The translations under genes were made by a program, and so were the position numbers. Positions 33,347 through 44,867 of a DNA stretch of 64,000 nucleotides are shown here, piece by piece; within the stretch, counting starts at the first letter, position 1; the number at the start of each line of letters is the position of its first letter. The stretch covers positions 20,466,139 through 20,530,138 of the forward strand of contig OY743168.1 in the NCBI GenBank assembly GCA_963555705.1, written 5' to 3'. The DNA comes from Ligustrum vulgare. Lineage: Eukaryota > Streptophyta > Magnoliopsida > Lamiales > Oleaceae. The notes below the pieces were generated by a model. The model saw only the letters and a program-made list of their open reading frames with translations, was not told the DNA's origin and did no database searches.

Positions 33347-33529
33347 GGCTATGTTCGGCTGGTTGTATTAAATGGGAATAACACAAAATTTAATTTACAA
33401 AATTTTACATACTACTTTTTAATCATACAGATTTTTTCTTTCCAATTTTTAATCCCACATTTTACCTAGAAAACATAAATAAATCAACTAAATAATTCAA
33501 ATTCCTTTATCACAGCTGCCGAACAGGCC
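33347..33529. mobile_element. PIF/Harbinger-like MITE
   Basis: 183 bp with ends GGCTATGTTCGGC and, reversed, GGCCTGTTCGGC, flanked by TAA on both sides (33344-33346 and 33530-33532). The 3-bp TAA duplication and the terminal repeat suit Tourist-type elements. Confidence 0.8.
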
Positions 33530-33621
33530 TAAATTATTAATTTTCATAATTATATTTATATCAATTATTAATAGTAATTTGTTTACATAATTATTGTACC
33601 TGGATATTCAATTTATTCTTC

Positions 33622-34250
33622 TGTCTTCATGCGCGTAGATAATTACGAAGTTGATTGGATGATTTTTTATCGTTGCTATCCGAATTGAATCTTAACGAAC
33701 AGAGATCTGAACTTCAGGGCTACACATTATTCTTCGAGTGAACTAAGAGCTGATTGTTGTGTACCATATAAGGTGTGAACTGAAGATAAACTACATGTTC
33801 TGCAAACTTGTCTTCTCTATCTTGTCATTATCTGGAATCATTCTTAATTATAAGTGTATGCTTTAGACAAGTGCAAGTGTCACTCAAGTCTGCCACTTCT
33901 AATGAAATTGTAAGACAAATTGTAATAATTATGTCTCAATCCTATTTCTATTATAAATAGGGAACTTATATGTTCATAAAGGGGATGAAAAAATTAGACA
34001 AGATACTCACTCTATCTTGGCTTCCTATTATTTAGGATCTGACAATCAAACCTGACTTCTAAATTGATTACGAACTGAACCCCTATTTAGAAAACAAATA
34101 GATTTCATTTCGTTAGCGATCTATTAATTTGTTCAACTCCAGACACTTAGTACACAATCGTGTTTTCATTTCACTTTAATTTCATATTTGCTATCATTTT
34201 CGTTTTACTATATCATTTCTTTTGTTGACTTTGACTTCCAAAGATTTCAT
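33622..34250 (+). repeat. 5' LTR of the Tat-like gypsy
   Basis: Aligned with 38754-39102 plus 45038-45130: shared CACATTATTCTTC, TTATAAATAGGGA (TATA region near 33951) and GGGGATGAAAAAA. The exact 3' border is uncertain because the matching part of the other LTR is truncated. Confidence 0.65.
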
Positions 34251-35059
34251 ACATCAATAAATTGGAGCTAGAAGGATGGTCGCTTGTGGAAAACTCTTCA
34301 CACTAGCATATCAAAATCCTGGTTATTTAATATTTTTTGTAAAGTGAGTCAACAACAAGATCCCTAATACCATAGAAGAGCTCACAATTATAATCTATCA
34401 CCTCGTCACAATGAAAGATTAAAGGACTGACAAAGTTTTAGGATACGAGTGAATCCGAACAGGCTGGTTGTTTTGCAACATTTGAATCACATGCATAGAG
34501 AGAAATGAATGAGATGTGCTACACTAGACATGTACCTTGACACGATGAGGATGATGCGCAATCCCAACTGAGACAATCATCTACATCGTCTCATGGGAGT
34601 CCCACGGCTGTTATTCTGTTAGAACTTGAAGTGCAATAAGTGAAAGTACTCCTCAATCCCGCACTGACAGATTTGTTCCCTATAGATACTCGTCGGACCG
34701 TAGTATATTAAATAGACTTGATAATCCTCAGAGCAAGAAAGCCAGCCAGAATTGAAAATTTGGTTGAAGAGGTGAAAATCAAAACGGGGGCAGAGCACCA
34801 ACTGAATCGAAGAATAGATAGGGAAAAATGCATGATATTAGTAGTTCCACCATGCCATTAAATCAACTTCTAGTTCTTACACTTCCAAAGTTGAATATGA
34901 GCAAAGTGGAACAATTGAAGAAATGTTTATCTGAGCTAGAGGATAAACACTAAGGAGTAGGATCTATATGTTGTTTTGCTAGGAGAACTCCCCCTTCGAT
35001 GAATTGATTCTTGCTCAACCACTATCTGAGAATATGAAGATGTCTCATCTGATATGTTA

Positions 35060-35620
35060 GAATGGGAAAATGGATCATGTTGGCCAACACATGTCTTGGA
35101 TGGAACTACAAGGTGCATGCATGCAATTATATATAGAGTTTTCCCACTAACTTTGGGAGATCTTGCGTGGAGGTTGTTCCAAAATTTAGAACAACACTCA
35201 ATATCAATTTGGACTCAATTGAGCTCAAAGTTTTTACGCAATTCATCGAATCCAAAATTCCTTCCATGCCAAAGGAAGGCCTGGTAACCATCAAACAGGA
35301 GAAAATCGAATCTTTAAAGAGTTATTTCAGCGAGTTCAATCGACAGATTATAGGTATGGAGTAGATATCAGAAGATGCTTTGCTGATAGCAGTTATATCT
35401 GGTTAGTTCCACAAACCTAGTTATGGTGGTCATTCCATGAAAAAGGACCTTGAACATACCAGGATTTATTTTTACGAGTTGAAAAATTCATAAGTGCTAA
35501 GAGGACACAAAACGTCATACCCATTTTGGAATCGAAACAAACGAACAAGACAGAAAGATGAAGGAGACGGATCACAAAAGGAAAACAAGGAGAAATAGTT
35601 TTGATAAGAGGGATGAGTTT
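35060..35620 (+). pseudogene. Gypsy gag relic
   Basis: Reads in broken frames as gypsy gag: RVFPLTLGDLAWRLFQNL, ESKIPSMPKEGLVTIKQ, ESLKSYFSEFNRQI and SEDALLIAVISGL. This fits the retrotransposon gag domain of Tat/Athila-like elements, up to the charged segment around 35520-35620. Frameshifts near 35165 and 35400 and several stops are present. Confidence 0.75.
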
Positions 35621-36082
35621 AAGGATTTAGATCAGTTTTGGCCCTTACACAGAATCAGCTCGGACTCACACTCTGTTCAACTCACTAGTTGAGAACATAT
35701 TTATGAACATCAAGGATTAAAACCTTCTTCCCCAAGCCAGACCACTAAGGAAAGAGTCAGACCACTTAGATCAGGAAATATATTACCATAGGTCCGACAT
35801 ACACAGCACCAAAAACTGTAGGGGCCTGGAAAGTGAAATAGATAAGTTGATCAAGCATGGTCAACTCCATGATCGTGAGCACAGATCAGGTCTGCAACTA
35901 TCGTATCTAGATCCTCTTGCATCTAACAATGTTAAATGAGCTCAATCTGATGAGATCCACGCGCTAATTAGTGGGAACCAACCTCAAATCGATTCAAAGA
36001 GGAAGAGGCAATAGCTAATCAGAGAAGCTAGGAACATTTACCAAGTGTGTGCCAGATCATTAATCTCGGATCATAGTGAACC

Positions 36083-36354
36083 TGTAATACCCCGACTTAG
36101 AAAGCTTAAAAGAAATGATAGGTACTACTTATACCAACAAGATGCACCTTCTTTTTCGGAAGTCCATCGTTAGAAACTCCACAGTTAAGCGTGTTAGGCT
36201 TGGAGAAATTCTGGGATGGGTGACCTCCTGGGAAGTTTTCTCGGGGAGCGTGCGAGTGAGGACAAAGCATGATGAAAAGACTCGTGTTGGTAGGAACAGT
36301 ACGCCGTCATCTAACGGCCAGGACAACGCGTTAAGTGGAACCCAGGTCGTTACA
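36083..36354 (+). repeat. Cassandra 5' LTR
   Basis: Begins TGTAATACCCCGAC and ends GTCGTTACA. It contains the 5S-like promoter text described separately. Confidence 0.93.
36183..36236 (+). promoter_or_regulatory. 5S rRNA-like internal Pol III promoter in the Cassandra LTR
   Basis: Box A-like AGTTAAGCGTGTT at 36183-36195 and intermediate element/box C-like GGGATGGGTGACCTCCTGGG at 36213-36232 match plant 5S rRNA text. The rest of the 5S sequence is degenerate, so this is not a 5S gene. It may or may not still recruit TFIIIA and Pol III. Confidence 0.85.
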
Positions 36355-36469
36355 AATGGTATCAAAGACGGCCGCCAGCCGAAAATCGGGAACTAAGTGC
36401 TACCCCAGAAGCCACCTCTGGAATCCCAACGCCTGGAAACCCAACGTCGCGAGTCTAACAGGGAGTGAT

Positions 36470-36746
36470 TGTAATTTCCCGACTAAGAAAGCTTAAAAGA
36501 AATCATATATCCAACTCTTAGCAACAAGGTGCACCTTCTTTTCCTGAAGTCCATCGTTAGAAACTCCATAGTTAAGCATGCTTGACTTGGAGAAATTCTG
36601 AGATGGGTGACCTCCTGGGAAGTTTTCTCGGGGAGCGTGCGAGTGAGGAAAAAGCATGCTAAAAAGACTCGTATTGGTATAGTGGGGACAGTGCGCCGTC
36701 ATCTAACGGCCGAGACAGCCCGTTAAGTGGGACCCAGGTCATTACA
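36470..36746 (+). repeat. Cassandra 3' LTR
   Basis: Begins TGTAATTTCCCGAC and ends GTCATTACA. It is diverged from the 5' LTR by substitutions and small indels, so it is not a very recent insertion. 5S box A is near 36570-36583 and box C near 36600-36623. Confidence 0.93.
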
Positions 36747-36751
36747 GAACC

Positions 36752-37150
36752 TTTTAGCTTTTGTGAAGAAGATGCCAGAGGCATATTGCAACAACAATCT
36801 GACAACCTAGTGATAACCATGTCTGTTTGTGGAATTAAAATACATCGGACACTTGTAGACGACGGTAATGTTGTAAATGTCTTGTACTTAGATACTTTCA
36901 AAAAGATGAAAGTTGATCCATATGACCTTTAAACCACATATGGCTAAACTATAAGAGTTCACAGATGATTATATTCAATAGAGGGTGAAATGGCTTTAAT
37001 GGTAAATTATGAGATGAACCATGTCAAAGGCGTGTTATAGCTGGTTTTGTGGTAGCGGACATCCCTTTAAATTATAACACCATACTAGGGCGACCAATTC
37101 CTCACATCGCATGAAGTCTCTATGTTAAGAGGCAACCAGAGATCAACACG
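36752..37150 (+). pseudogene. Gypsy protease-region relic
   Basis: FSFCEEDARGILQQQSDNLV is the usual Tat-element lead-in. It is followed by HRTLVDDGNVVNVLYLDTFK, in which DDGN takes the place of the aspartic-protease D(S/D)GS box. Stops appear from about 36930 on. Confidence 0.78.
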
Positions 37151-37469
37151 ATGATGCGACCTGGATAATGCTGCAAGAGGGGTTCAGATCGTTGAACAAG
37201 AGGAATCAATTGAAGAACTCTAAATCTTGGATCTACGAGGTGACAAAGATAAAATTCAATATGATTCGAAGAAGTGGATGTCATCCAGGTCATCCCTGAT
37301 AGACCTGAGGTGGATTATCTAGTTGTCATAAATTGAAAGTTCCTGAAAGAGTTGATCTTATTGAATTCTTAAGAAATAACAAAAATATCTTGCTTGAACC
37401 CACTCCAATATGGAAGGTATTGGTCCAAAATATGCATGTCATGACCTTCGTATTGATCCTAATGTGAAA

Positions 37470-38710
37470 TAAAAAAAGACAGAAACACAGAGTTCTAAAC
37501 TCAGAACGTTAAGAAGCATTAGAAAGTGAGTTGATGAAGTTTTCGAATAATGGATTCATAAGAGAATTACTCTATCCTTACTTGGTAGAAAATTCCATCC
37601 CGGTCAAGAAAAGTAACGGGATGTGGATGCTCTACACTGATTTACTGACCCGAATAGAGCTAGACCAAAGGATAGCTTCACTCCCAAGGATTTATTAGGT
37701 TGAAGTCATGGCTGGACACTAGTTCCTCAGATTCGTGGATGCGTATTTGGGGTGTAATCAAATCCCCATGTTTGAATGAGATGAAGAGCACACTCTATTC
37801 ATTATGAATATGAGGCACTATTATTACAAGATGATGTCATTCAGGCAGAAAATGAAGGACCCGCCGACCAACGGTTGGTGAATTCGATGTTTAGAGACCT
37901 AATTGGAAAAACCATGGAAGTATATATAGATGAAATGTTGTTCAAGAGTGTAATCTCATCTGACCATGTTTCACATTTGAGTGAACTGTTCCAAGTACTG
38001 AGGTTATATTAGATGAAATTTGTAACGACCATGGACTTTATTCCATCTTTCCCTCTATAGCTCAAAGGCTATTCCGTGCACCGTTAGATTTATGTACTGT
38101 ACCCTAGGGGTTGGGCCCTCACTGGATTTTTGACGCGTTCTCATCTATTCAAACTCATGACCTCTCCCTTAAGAGAGACTTAACTAGAAAGTTGGTACAA
38201 ATTCTCTCATATGACAGATGTCTTAGGTTCGAATCCTGAGAACATGTCAAGAATCCATTAGAGGTAAGATAGTTTTAATCTCTTCCAAAGTGGACAATAC
38301 GTAAGTTAATGGCTCACGAAATAGCCCCTGAGCCATAGAGGGTAAAATGGGAGAAAGTTTGTGGTCATTAGAAAATTGAACTCGAAGAAATGCTCATTTG
38401 AATTAAGATCTGGAAAGTTCTTGAGTTACATGGTGAATCAAATAGAGATCAAAGTAAATTCGAAAAATATTCAATCCTAATTGACATGAAGTTACTAACC
38501 ATAGTGAATAAAATATGAAGCCTAATTGGAAGAGTTGCAGATCTCGGTCGATTTGTATCCATACCCACTATAAGTGTATACCATTTTTTGATGCAATTCA
38601 GAAGAACAAAGATTTCAGTTGGATGGAGAGATGTAAAATCGCTTTTGAGACAGTGATAGTTCTAGCCAACATTGAAGAAAGACTATTGAATTTGCACAAA
38701 CTGGATTGAA
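37470..38710 (+). pseudogene. Gypsy RT relic (Tat-like)
   Basis: Legible blocks are SELMKFSNNGFIRELLYP, IPVKKSNGMWMLYTD, DAYLGCNQIPMFE, DEEHTLFIMN and YIDEML, where the catalytic box should read YVDD. After the 352-bp insert the frame resumes as MKLNSKKCSFE, and 38560-38650 gives YKCIPFFDAIQKNKDFSW, the RT connection region. RNase H and integrase are absent. The sequence runs into the 3' LTR. Confidence 0.82.
38021..38372 (+). mobile_element. Unclassified 352-bp insertion in gypsy RT
   Basis: Splits the RT frame. The flanks AAATT (38016-38020 and 38373-38377) look like a 5-bp target duplication, and removing the insert with one copy restores the expected RT text. The ends TGTAACGACCATGG and, reversed, TCTAATGACCACAA are imperfectly matched. 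It contains GGTTCGAATCC near 38226, like a tRNA B box. It could be a TRIM-type solo LTR or an unusual small element. Confidence 0.6.
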
Positions 38711-38753
38711 TGATTTCTCGTTATTATCCTTTTTGGATGGTCAAGTTATTCTA

Positions 38754-39102
38754 TGGTCTTCATCCCCATAGATAATTGTAAGTTGGATTGAATGATTTCT
38801 CATTATTATCCAAATTGGATCTTAACTTATAAAGATTTGAACTTATGATCTGCACATTATTCTTCAGGGGAACTGAGAGTTGGTTGCTGTGTACTGTATT
38901 TAGGGGTGAATTTAAGATAAAAAACATTCTGAAAACATGTCTTCTTAATCTTATCACCATCTTTAATCATTTTTAGTTAATGACAAGTGTACCCTCTAGG
39001 CAGGTCCAATTGTTGCTCATGTATGTCATTTCTAATTAGAATGTCACACAAATTATAATAATTATGTCTCAACTCCATTTACATTATAAATAGGGACTTA
39101 AA
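38754..39102 (+). repeat. 3' LTR of the Tat-like gypsy, first part
   Basis: Homologous to the 5' LTR from about 33622. It is cut at 39102 by a copia insertion and resumes at 45038-45130. A short stretch just upstream (38705-38735) repeats LTR text (TGATTTCTC(G/A)TTATTATCC), a local duplication. Confidence 0.7.
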
Positions 39103-39538
39103 TGTTGGGTAATTGCCTCAAATTGTCAAAACTTGAAGGACTTAAATTGTAATTAGACAAAAGGCTTTGTAATTCAACTGTTTATTAATATTGGATATAG
39201 GAACAAATTAGAAACGCTTTTGTTGTGTGTTCTTATAGAATTGGAATTGAGGTAATTATTTATTGTTGCTTTCTACAGTCGGTTGTCATTTTCAATTGTA
39301 GTATCTAATGAATAGTGGAGTAATCAGTTATTGTTAGAAGTGTTTGATTACGTGTCCATCGGATTGAGGAGAACAACAATTAGAAGTGTAGTTAGCAAAC
39401 AAGTCTCCAAGCGCAATGCATGAAAGTCATGACGTGGACTTAAGATAAAATATTTGGTATATATTCTCTATAAATATACATGTTATTTTTTGTCGTAGTA
39501 TATTAAGTAGAGAAGGAATCAGCTTTCAATTCCCAACA
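39103..39538 (+). repeat. 5' LTR of copia element 3
   Basis: 436 bp from TGTTGGGTAATTGCC to TTCCCAACA. The TATA region CTATAAATATACA lies near 39460. It matches the 3' LTR pieces 42378-42542, 42721-42796 and 44868-45037. Confidence 0.9.
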
Positions 39539-39589
39539 AGTGTTATCAGAGCATCACGTGGTTCGGATTTTTTTGGAGCAAAAGAAAAT

Positions 39590-40380
39590 ATGTCTGTCAA
39601 GTACGACGTGGAGAAATTTGATGTGATGATTAATTTGGGCTTGTGGTAAGTAAAAGTCAAAGATATATTGATTCAGGCAGGACTAAACGAAGATTTGAAG
39701 GGAAAATCAACTAAAAGTACTGATAAAGGAAAAGAAATTGTATCCACGAAGAGTGATGAAAATTGAGAAGATTTGGATTTGAAGACTGCTAGCATTATAT
39801 TACAATGTTTCGCCAAGAATGTTTTTGCAAATATTTATGGGATATCTGCTGCGAATGAATTATGGGAAAAACTAGAAGAGTTTGTATCAAACGAAGAGCT
39901 TGTCAAATCGCTTGTATATGAAGGAACATTTTCATTCGTTGAGAATAAGCGTGGGTACAAAAATCCCAAACCATCTCAGTATCCTTAATGGGATTGTTTG
40001 AGTCTTTTGGAGTCAAGATTGAAGATGTCGATAAAGCGTTGAGGCTCATATGGTCTCTTCCATCCACATTTGAGTACATCAAGCTTATTTGTATGTAAGA
40101 TAAGAAAACGATGGGTTTTTAGAAGTTACAAGTAAGTTGATATCTGGAAAAAAAAAAAAAGAGATTAGGTAGAGGCGATAGTTCATCTGAAAATAATTTG
40201 TTTGTTACTGAAAAGTGGAAGATGGGTAACTCCGTGAAGAAGAAGGTAACTTGTTGGAAATGTGGACAATCTGTTCATTTGAGACGAAATAGCCCAAAAG
40301 GTGACCAGACTTGGCTAACTGCTCAAAAGTGGACAATGCAACTCTCCTGGTGGAGGGCGGTGATGATGTACTCTGATTAA
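39590..40380 (+). pseudogene. Copia element 3 gag pseudogene
   Basis: Starts MSVKYDVEKFDVMINLGLW, typical of copia gag. A TAA follows where Gln is expected, and a TGA at 39763-39765 where Trp is expected. Then come ANELWEKLEEFV, a frameshift near 39985, and a zinc knuckle CWKCGQSVHLRRNS (40240-40290) whose last Cys is Ser. The premature stops look like C-to-T or G-to-A changes. Confidence 0.82.
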
Positions 40381-41019
40381 GATGGTGACATCCTCATGGC
40401 ATGACATCAGTTGCCATGATAAATGATGTGTTCATATTGACGAGTGCATGTGTTTGGACACGAGCATTGGTCTGGCGTTGATGTAGGGTGTGGTGAAATT
40501 GATGTCGATGCTAATGAGCTCCCAGGGAAAGCCATGAGGCTGCACCATAATTTTTATGCAATTTTGTTTCAACATGAGCCAAGCTCGAAATTTGTTGATC
40601 ATTCTGAGTGGTTAATTATACTTATATGGTATACTATGTTCATTCTCTAATTTAAGAATTGGGACCATTAAAGTGTGTCAAAAGCTTACCTATTTTCAAA
40701 TATTGTGTAGGGATGACCCCAACCCTAATCGAGCGAGAAAAAGTCACCCCGCGGATCAACGTGGCAAGTATGAGATTAAAATGAAAAATCCTAAGTGTTC
40801 GGGGTGGGTTTTGTTTGGCCCACCCCATAAATTAAAAAAATATAATTAAATATTTTTTTTACTATATAGTTTGAAAATATTTTATGTTTTATTAATTATT
40901 GTTTATAATGAGTATTTGATTATATTGTAGGATCTTGCTGCAAAAAATCTTGTTTAATTAATTATTATGTTGTTTTAAAAAGTTGTTCAAATAGTTTTTT
41001 TTTTTAATATTAAATGTTG
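40381..41019. other. Degenerate copia internal DNA
   Basis: No domain is legible. 40705-40835 has a GATGACCCCAACCC to GGTGGG...GGCCCACCCC pattern that may be one end of a small hAT-like element. The remainder is AT-rich. Confidence 0.3.
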
Positions 41020-42377
41020 TGTGAATTTAATACCGCAAGTGTACGGTGTCAAGTTTAGTAATATAATGGTAAAACAGGATGTCGAACACATAGGGATTGT
41101 AATTTGATTTTATACTAAGTACTATAATTGATTAGCTCTTATTTTATCTAGAAAAATCGAATTATATGATCAATGGTTTTAATCTATTCTAGTGATGAAT
41201 ACAGTGACAAATTCAACAAATAAATGCAAATTCGAAGATAAACAAGATGAGAAAGCCTGAGATTTTATGTCACCCTAACTATAAAATATGATTCACAATT
41301 ATCTAGTTATCTTTAATCAACTTTCACATGTTTATAAGCAAGAACCTCAATTGTATTTCTATCCCCTCTCTCGAGTGCCGACTAGAAATTAATCCTAAAT
41401 TTTAATTCCAATATCTTTATTCCGAATTAAAATCAAGAATTTATCAAGCTCATAATTCTTTTATGGAGTAAGCTTCAAAGATTCTACACTTTCTCTCGAA
41501 ACCTATAAAATATATGTTGTGTTAATCTTATGATCATGCTTAAATTCCCTCTCTCGAGTGCCGAAATTGACTAGCATCTACTCATTCAATTAGTGGTCAA
41601 TTAATTGAAAGCATTAAAATCATAACACAAATAAATGAAGTGGAAAATTTCATAAAAATAACTAAAATAAATTCAAATCATATGCTCAAGTTATGGCTAA
41701 TCAAACCCTAGAAGAATAGTTTAGTTCATGATAAGAAACATGAAATCTATACAATTCAAAATAAACAACATAAAGAGAATAGAAAAAACTAGTTTTTGGA
41801 TAGATCTTCAATTTTCTTCCTTAATTAATGTTGTTCTTGCCTCATTTTGATTTCTTGAATCTTGTCCTTTTTAGCGCAGTTGAATATCCTCCACTATGTT
41901 CTTTAGGTTTGTATTTATATTCTTCTAAAGTCATCGAAGAGTTAGGGTTGAATTGGGCTTAAAAACAGAATTTTCGGAGTTTGAAACATCAGCGTAGCGC
42001 CTCGGCGCTGCGTGGATAGCGCCTTGGCGCCAAGAATATGAAAATTTTCACCAATGGGAAGCGCCTAGGCGTTGCCTTAGGTGCTGTCTCGAAGTGGTCT
42101 AATCTGTCGACTGAACTTCAAACGTGTATAACTTTTGATTTACAACTCCAACTTGTACTCCGTTTTTTGTATTGAACTCCAAATTCAATTATCTCTTCAA
42201 TTCCATATTATGTGCCCCATGAAGATATCTATAGAAAATTTGTGCACTAATTTCTTCACGTGCTCCGTACGCTTTCGCTTTTTGCTCCAATTTCTTCCAA
42301 ATTCATATTTTGACCTAAAATAACCGAACGGACAAAAGAGATGATAGAGTTTTGACTTGTTTTCGAAAATGTGGAGA
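41020..42377. repeat. Non-coding repeat with GCGC palindromes inside copia 3
   Basis: Opens with AATACCGCAAGTGTACGG and GTCGAACACATAGGGATTG. This wording is common in plant genomes at ends of large gypsy or LARD-like LTRs, though I cannot place the family exactly. The word CCCTCTCTCGAGTGCCGA occurs twice (near 41365 and 41550). At 41990-42090 there are several GC-rich palindromes such as AGCGCCTCGGCGCT. It replaces the pol region of copia element 3. Confidence 0.5.
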
Positions 42378-42542
42378 TTGTTGGGTAATTGCCTCAAATT
42401 GTCAAAAGTTGGAGGACTTAAATTGTAATTGGAGAAAAAAGTTTTATAATTAAATTGTTTATCGATATCAGATATCGGAACAAATTAGAAACTCTTCTGC
42501 CATTGCATGTCCTTATAGAGTTGGAATTGAGGTAATTATTTA

Positions 42543-42720
42543 GCCCACGTTTGGCCCCCATTATTTTAAGAACAATGTGGTTTTGAATAGTATTTTTAGG
42601 AGAATGTGTGGTTAAAAAATATTTGAAAAGTCAAAAATAGTATACTTGACTAAGATGGATGGCTAAAATTAAGCGTTGAATAAATTTGATTTTCAAATAA
42701 TGGAGGCGAAACAAAATTGT
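42543..42720. mobile_element. MITE inside the copia 3' LTR
   Basis: The ends share GTTTGGCCCCCATTATTT and, reversed, GTTTCGCCTCCATTATTT. The LTR sequence is continuous around it (ATTATTTA then TTTCTAC) and TTA flanks each side. About 178 bp, non-coding. Confidence 0.75.
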
Positions 42721-42796
42721 TTATTTCTACAATCTGTTGCCATTTTCAATTGCCGTGTCCAATGAATGGTGAAGTAATAAATTATTGTTAGAAGTG

Positions 42797-44867
42797 ACTT
42801 CTATTGTTTTAATACCTAAGAGGGATGGAGCCTGCAGGTGGACATACTTTAGACCTATTAGCTTGTGTACGGTGTTCAATAAGCTCATCACTAAGCTTTT
42901 GAATACCAGACGAAGTTTGCTGCTGCTTCACATTATCTCTCCCAGCAGAGTAGATTTATCCCTAGTAGACTTATTATGGGACAATGTTTTATTAGCTCAG
43001 GAACTCCTCTATACTTTGGATAATAAAGTAAGAGGAGGGAATACTATGTTGAATCTTGATATGGCTAAACCATATGGCCGCATGGATTGGGGTTTCCTCT
43101 ACGCAGTGCTTGAGGACTTTGGATTTGACCATATCTAGATGACGTGACCAGGTCTAGATGTATGTTCTCGGTGCTCTTGAACGAGCGACCGTGGGGTTTC
43201 TTTCCATCCTAGCGAGGACTTAGGTAGGGAGATCCTATATCGAAATCTCTCTTCATCATTTCTTTGCTGCTGACTATTTCTCACTATTTACTCATAGTGC
43301 AGTTTGAGAGGTAAACCAGTATGGCTTTTCGACATGGTGGGGCTACTCTTGTCTAGCATTTTTCATTTGCTGATGATACGATCATCTTTGCCTACAGTCG
43401 GAAACAGTCTGTCAGGAGGGTGCTTAAGTACTTAGAGCATTATGAGGGAGTTTCTGGCCAGTTGGTGAACAAGGAAAAGAACGAACTTATCCTCCCCAAA
43501 CGGGCTTCTATTAGTCAGATTAGATGGCTCGAGCACTTGACGGGTTTAGATATTAGAAATAGCTGTTCACTTATTCGGGGCCCCCTTGTATAGGGGGGCA
43601 AAAGGACATTTCTTTATGATGACCTTATTCAGAAGATCAGAAGCCAGATTCCTGGTTGGGCATCAAGCTTGCTTTCACTTGGAGGACGCATTACTTTGAT
43701 TAGATCAGTCATTGGCTCTCTCCCATTATATCTTCATTAGATTCTACAGCTTCCTAAGGTTATACTAAAGAAGAATGAAAGCATCTTTGCACGATTCCTT
43801 TTGGGATTCCAAGGATCATGCACATCGATTACACTGGCGTAGATGGAAGGATTAATGCCTCCCTACTAATGAGGGGGGCCTTGGCTTCAGAGGATTGTAG
43901 GATACAGTAGATGATTTCTCTTTGAAGCTTTGGTGGCTTTTTTGATCTCAAAGATCTCTTTGGGATCGTTTTTACTGAGCAAATATTGCACATGGAAACA
44001 CCTTTCACTTGCTGGTATCCCACATTCGGCCTCTCTTGCTTGGAAGAGGTTGAAAAGGGCGGGATCACGAGCTGAGTCACACATTACGTGGCATCTTGGA
44101 CCTAGACAGATATTTTTTGGCATGACTGTTAGATGAGGGATACTACATAGGTTGTGCTCTTTCTAGATAGGCAGTATACATCAGAGAGTGTGCAAGACTT
44201 CTACGAGGACACTGGATGGGATTTTGACAGACTCCTACAGATCCTACCACCCGTTATGGCAGAGCAGATTGGGGCTATTCCTTTATCTATTGATGTCCCT
44301 GATTAGATTGTTTGGAGGGCTACATCAGATGGCAGATTCTCTACCAAGTATGCTTGGGAGTTGGTTTAGACAGGATACCAGTCACAGGATTCTTATCGGA
44401 TGTTGTGGACCACTGTTCTTCTAGTCACTGTTTCTTTTTTTAGCTGGAGGCTTTGGTAGGGGCTTATCCCTGTTGACACGATTATTCAGATGAGGATTGG
44501 CTATCACCGCATCACGGTGTCAGTGTTGCGCAAAGATGGAGACTATTACGCACATTTTCACGGGCAGTGTTATCTCAAATCAGGTATGGTGCCACTTCGG
44601 AGACATCTTTCATATGCCTATGATCATGAGTGAGAACGTTCGACGGAGATTCCAAAGATGGATATATTCCGGACAATATGTTAGGCTGGGTCATATTCAC
44701 AACATCATTCCTCTATTGATATTTTGGTTTTTATGGACTGAGAGGAAAGACGGGAAACATAGGGGTATTCGGATGGAGCCCTGGAGGATTATTTGAAGGG
44801 TGTATCGCATTATTTCATTCCTTCACATTGAGCGGCTCATCAGACATCAGCCCTATGGCTCACGACC
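42797..44867 (+). pseudogene. L1-type LINE ORF2 fragment (RT and zf-RVT)
   Basis: Plant LINE ORF2 text in broken frames: VLIPKRDGACRWTYFRPISL, FNKLITKLLNTR, DNVLLAQELL and MLNLDMAK (RT fingers and palm), then FADDTIIFAYS near 43367 carrying the catalytic FADD box. Next come PGWASSLLSLGGRITLIRS and SRAESHITWHLGPRQIFF, and at the end a zf-RVT-like block ASRCQCCAKMETITHIF with VWCHFGDIFHMP. The endonuclease is absent, so the copy is 5' truncated. No clear poly-A tail. At least eight stops or frameshifts. Confidence 0.88.

Larger units (their letters stand above)
36083..36746 (+). mobile_element. Cassandra-type TRIM retrotransposon
   Basis: 664 bp with two LTRs (36083-36354 and 36470-36746), primer binding site TGGTATCAAAGAC at 36357-36369, a purine tract GGGAGTGAT before 36470, and perfect GAACC duplications at 36078-36082 and 36747-36751. 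Each LTR carries a 5S rRNA-derived segment, the hallmark of Cassandra. It has no coding capacity and depends on other retroelements. It sits inside the gypsy frame. Joining the flanks without it keeps the gypsy protein reading across (HSEP then FSFCEEDARG). Confidence 0.95.

Noticed and set aside
36140..36240. 5S rRNA gene
   Set aside because: The 5S-like text lies within paired LTRs with a primer binding site and target duplication, so it is Cassandra; the 5S sequence outside the promoter boxes is too degenerate.
38195..38245. tRNA gene
   Set aside because: The GGTTCGAATCC word is present, but no cloverleaf with acceptor and anticodon stems could be drawn around it.
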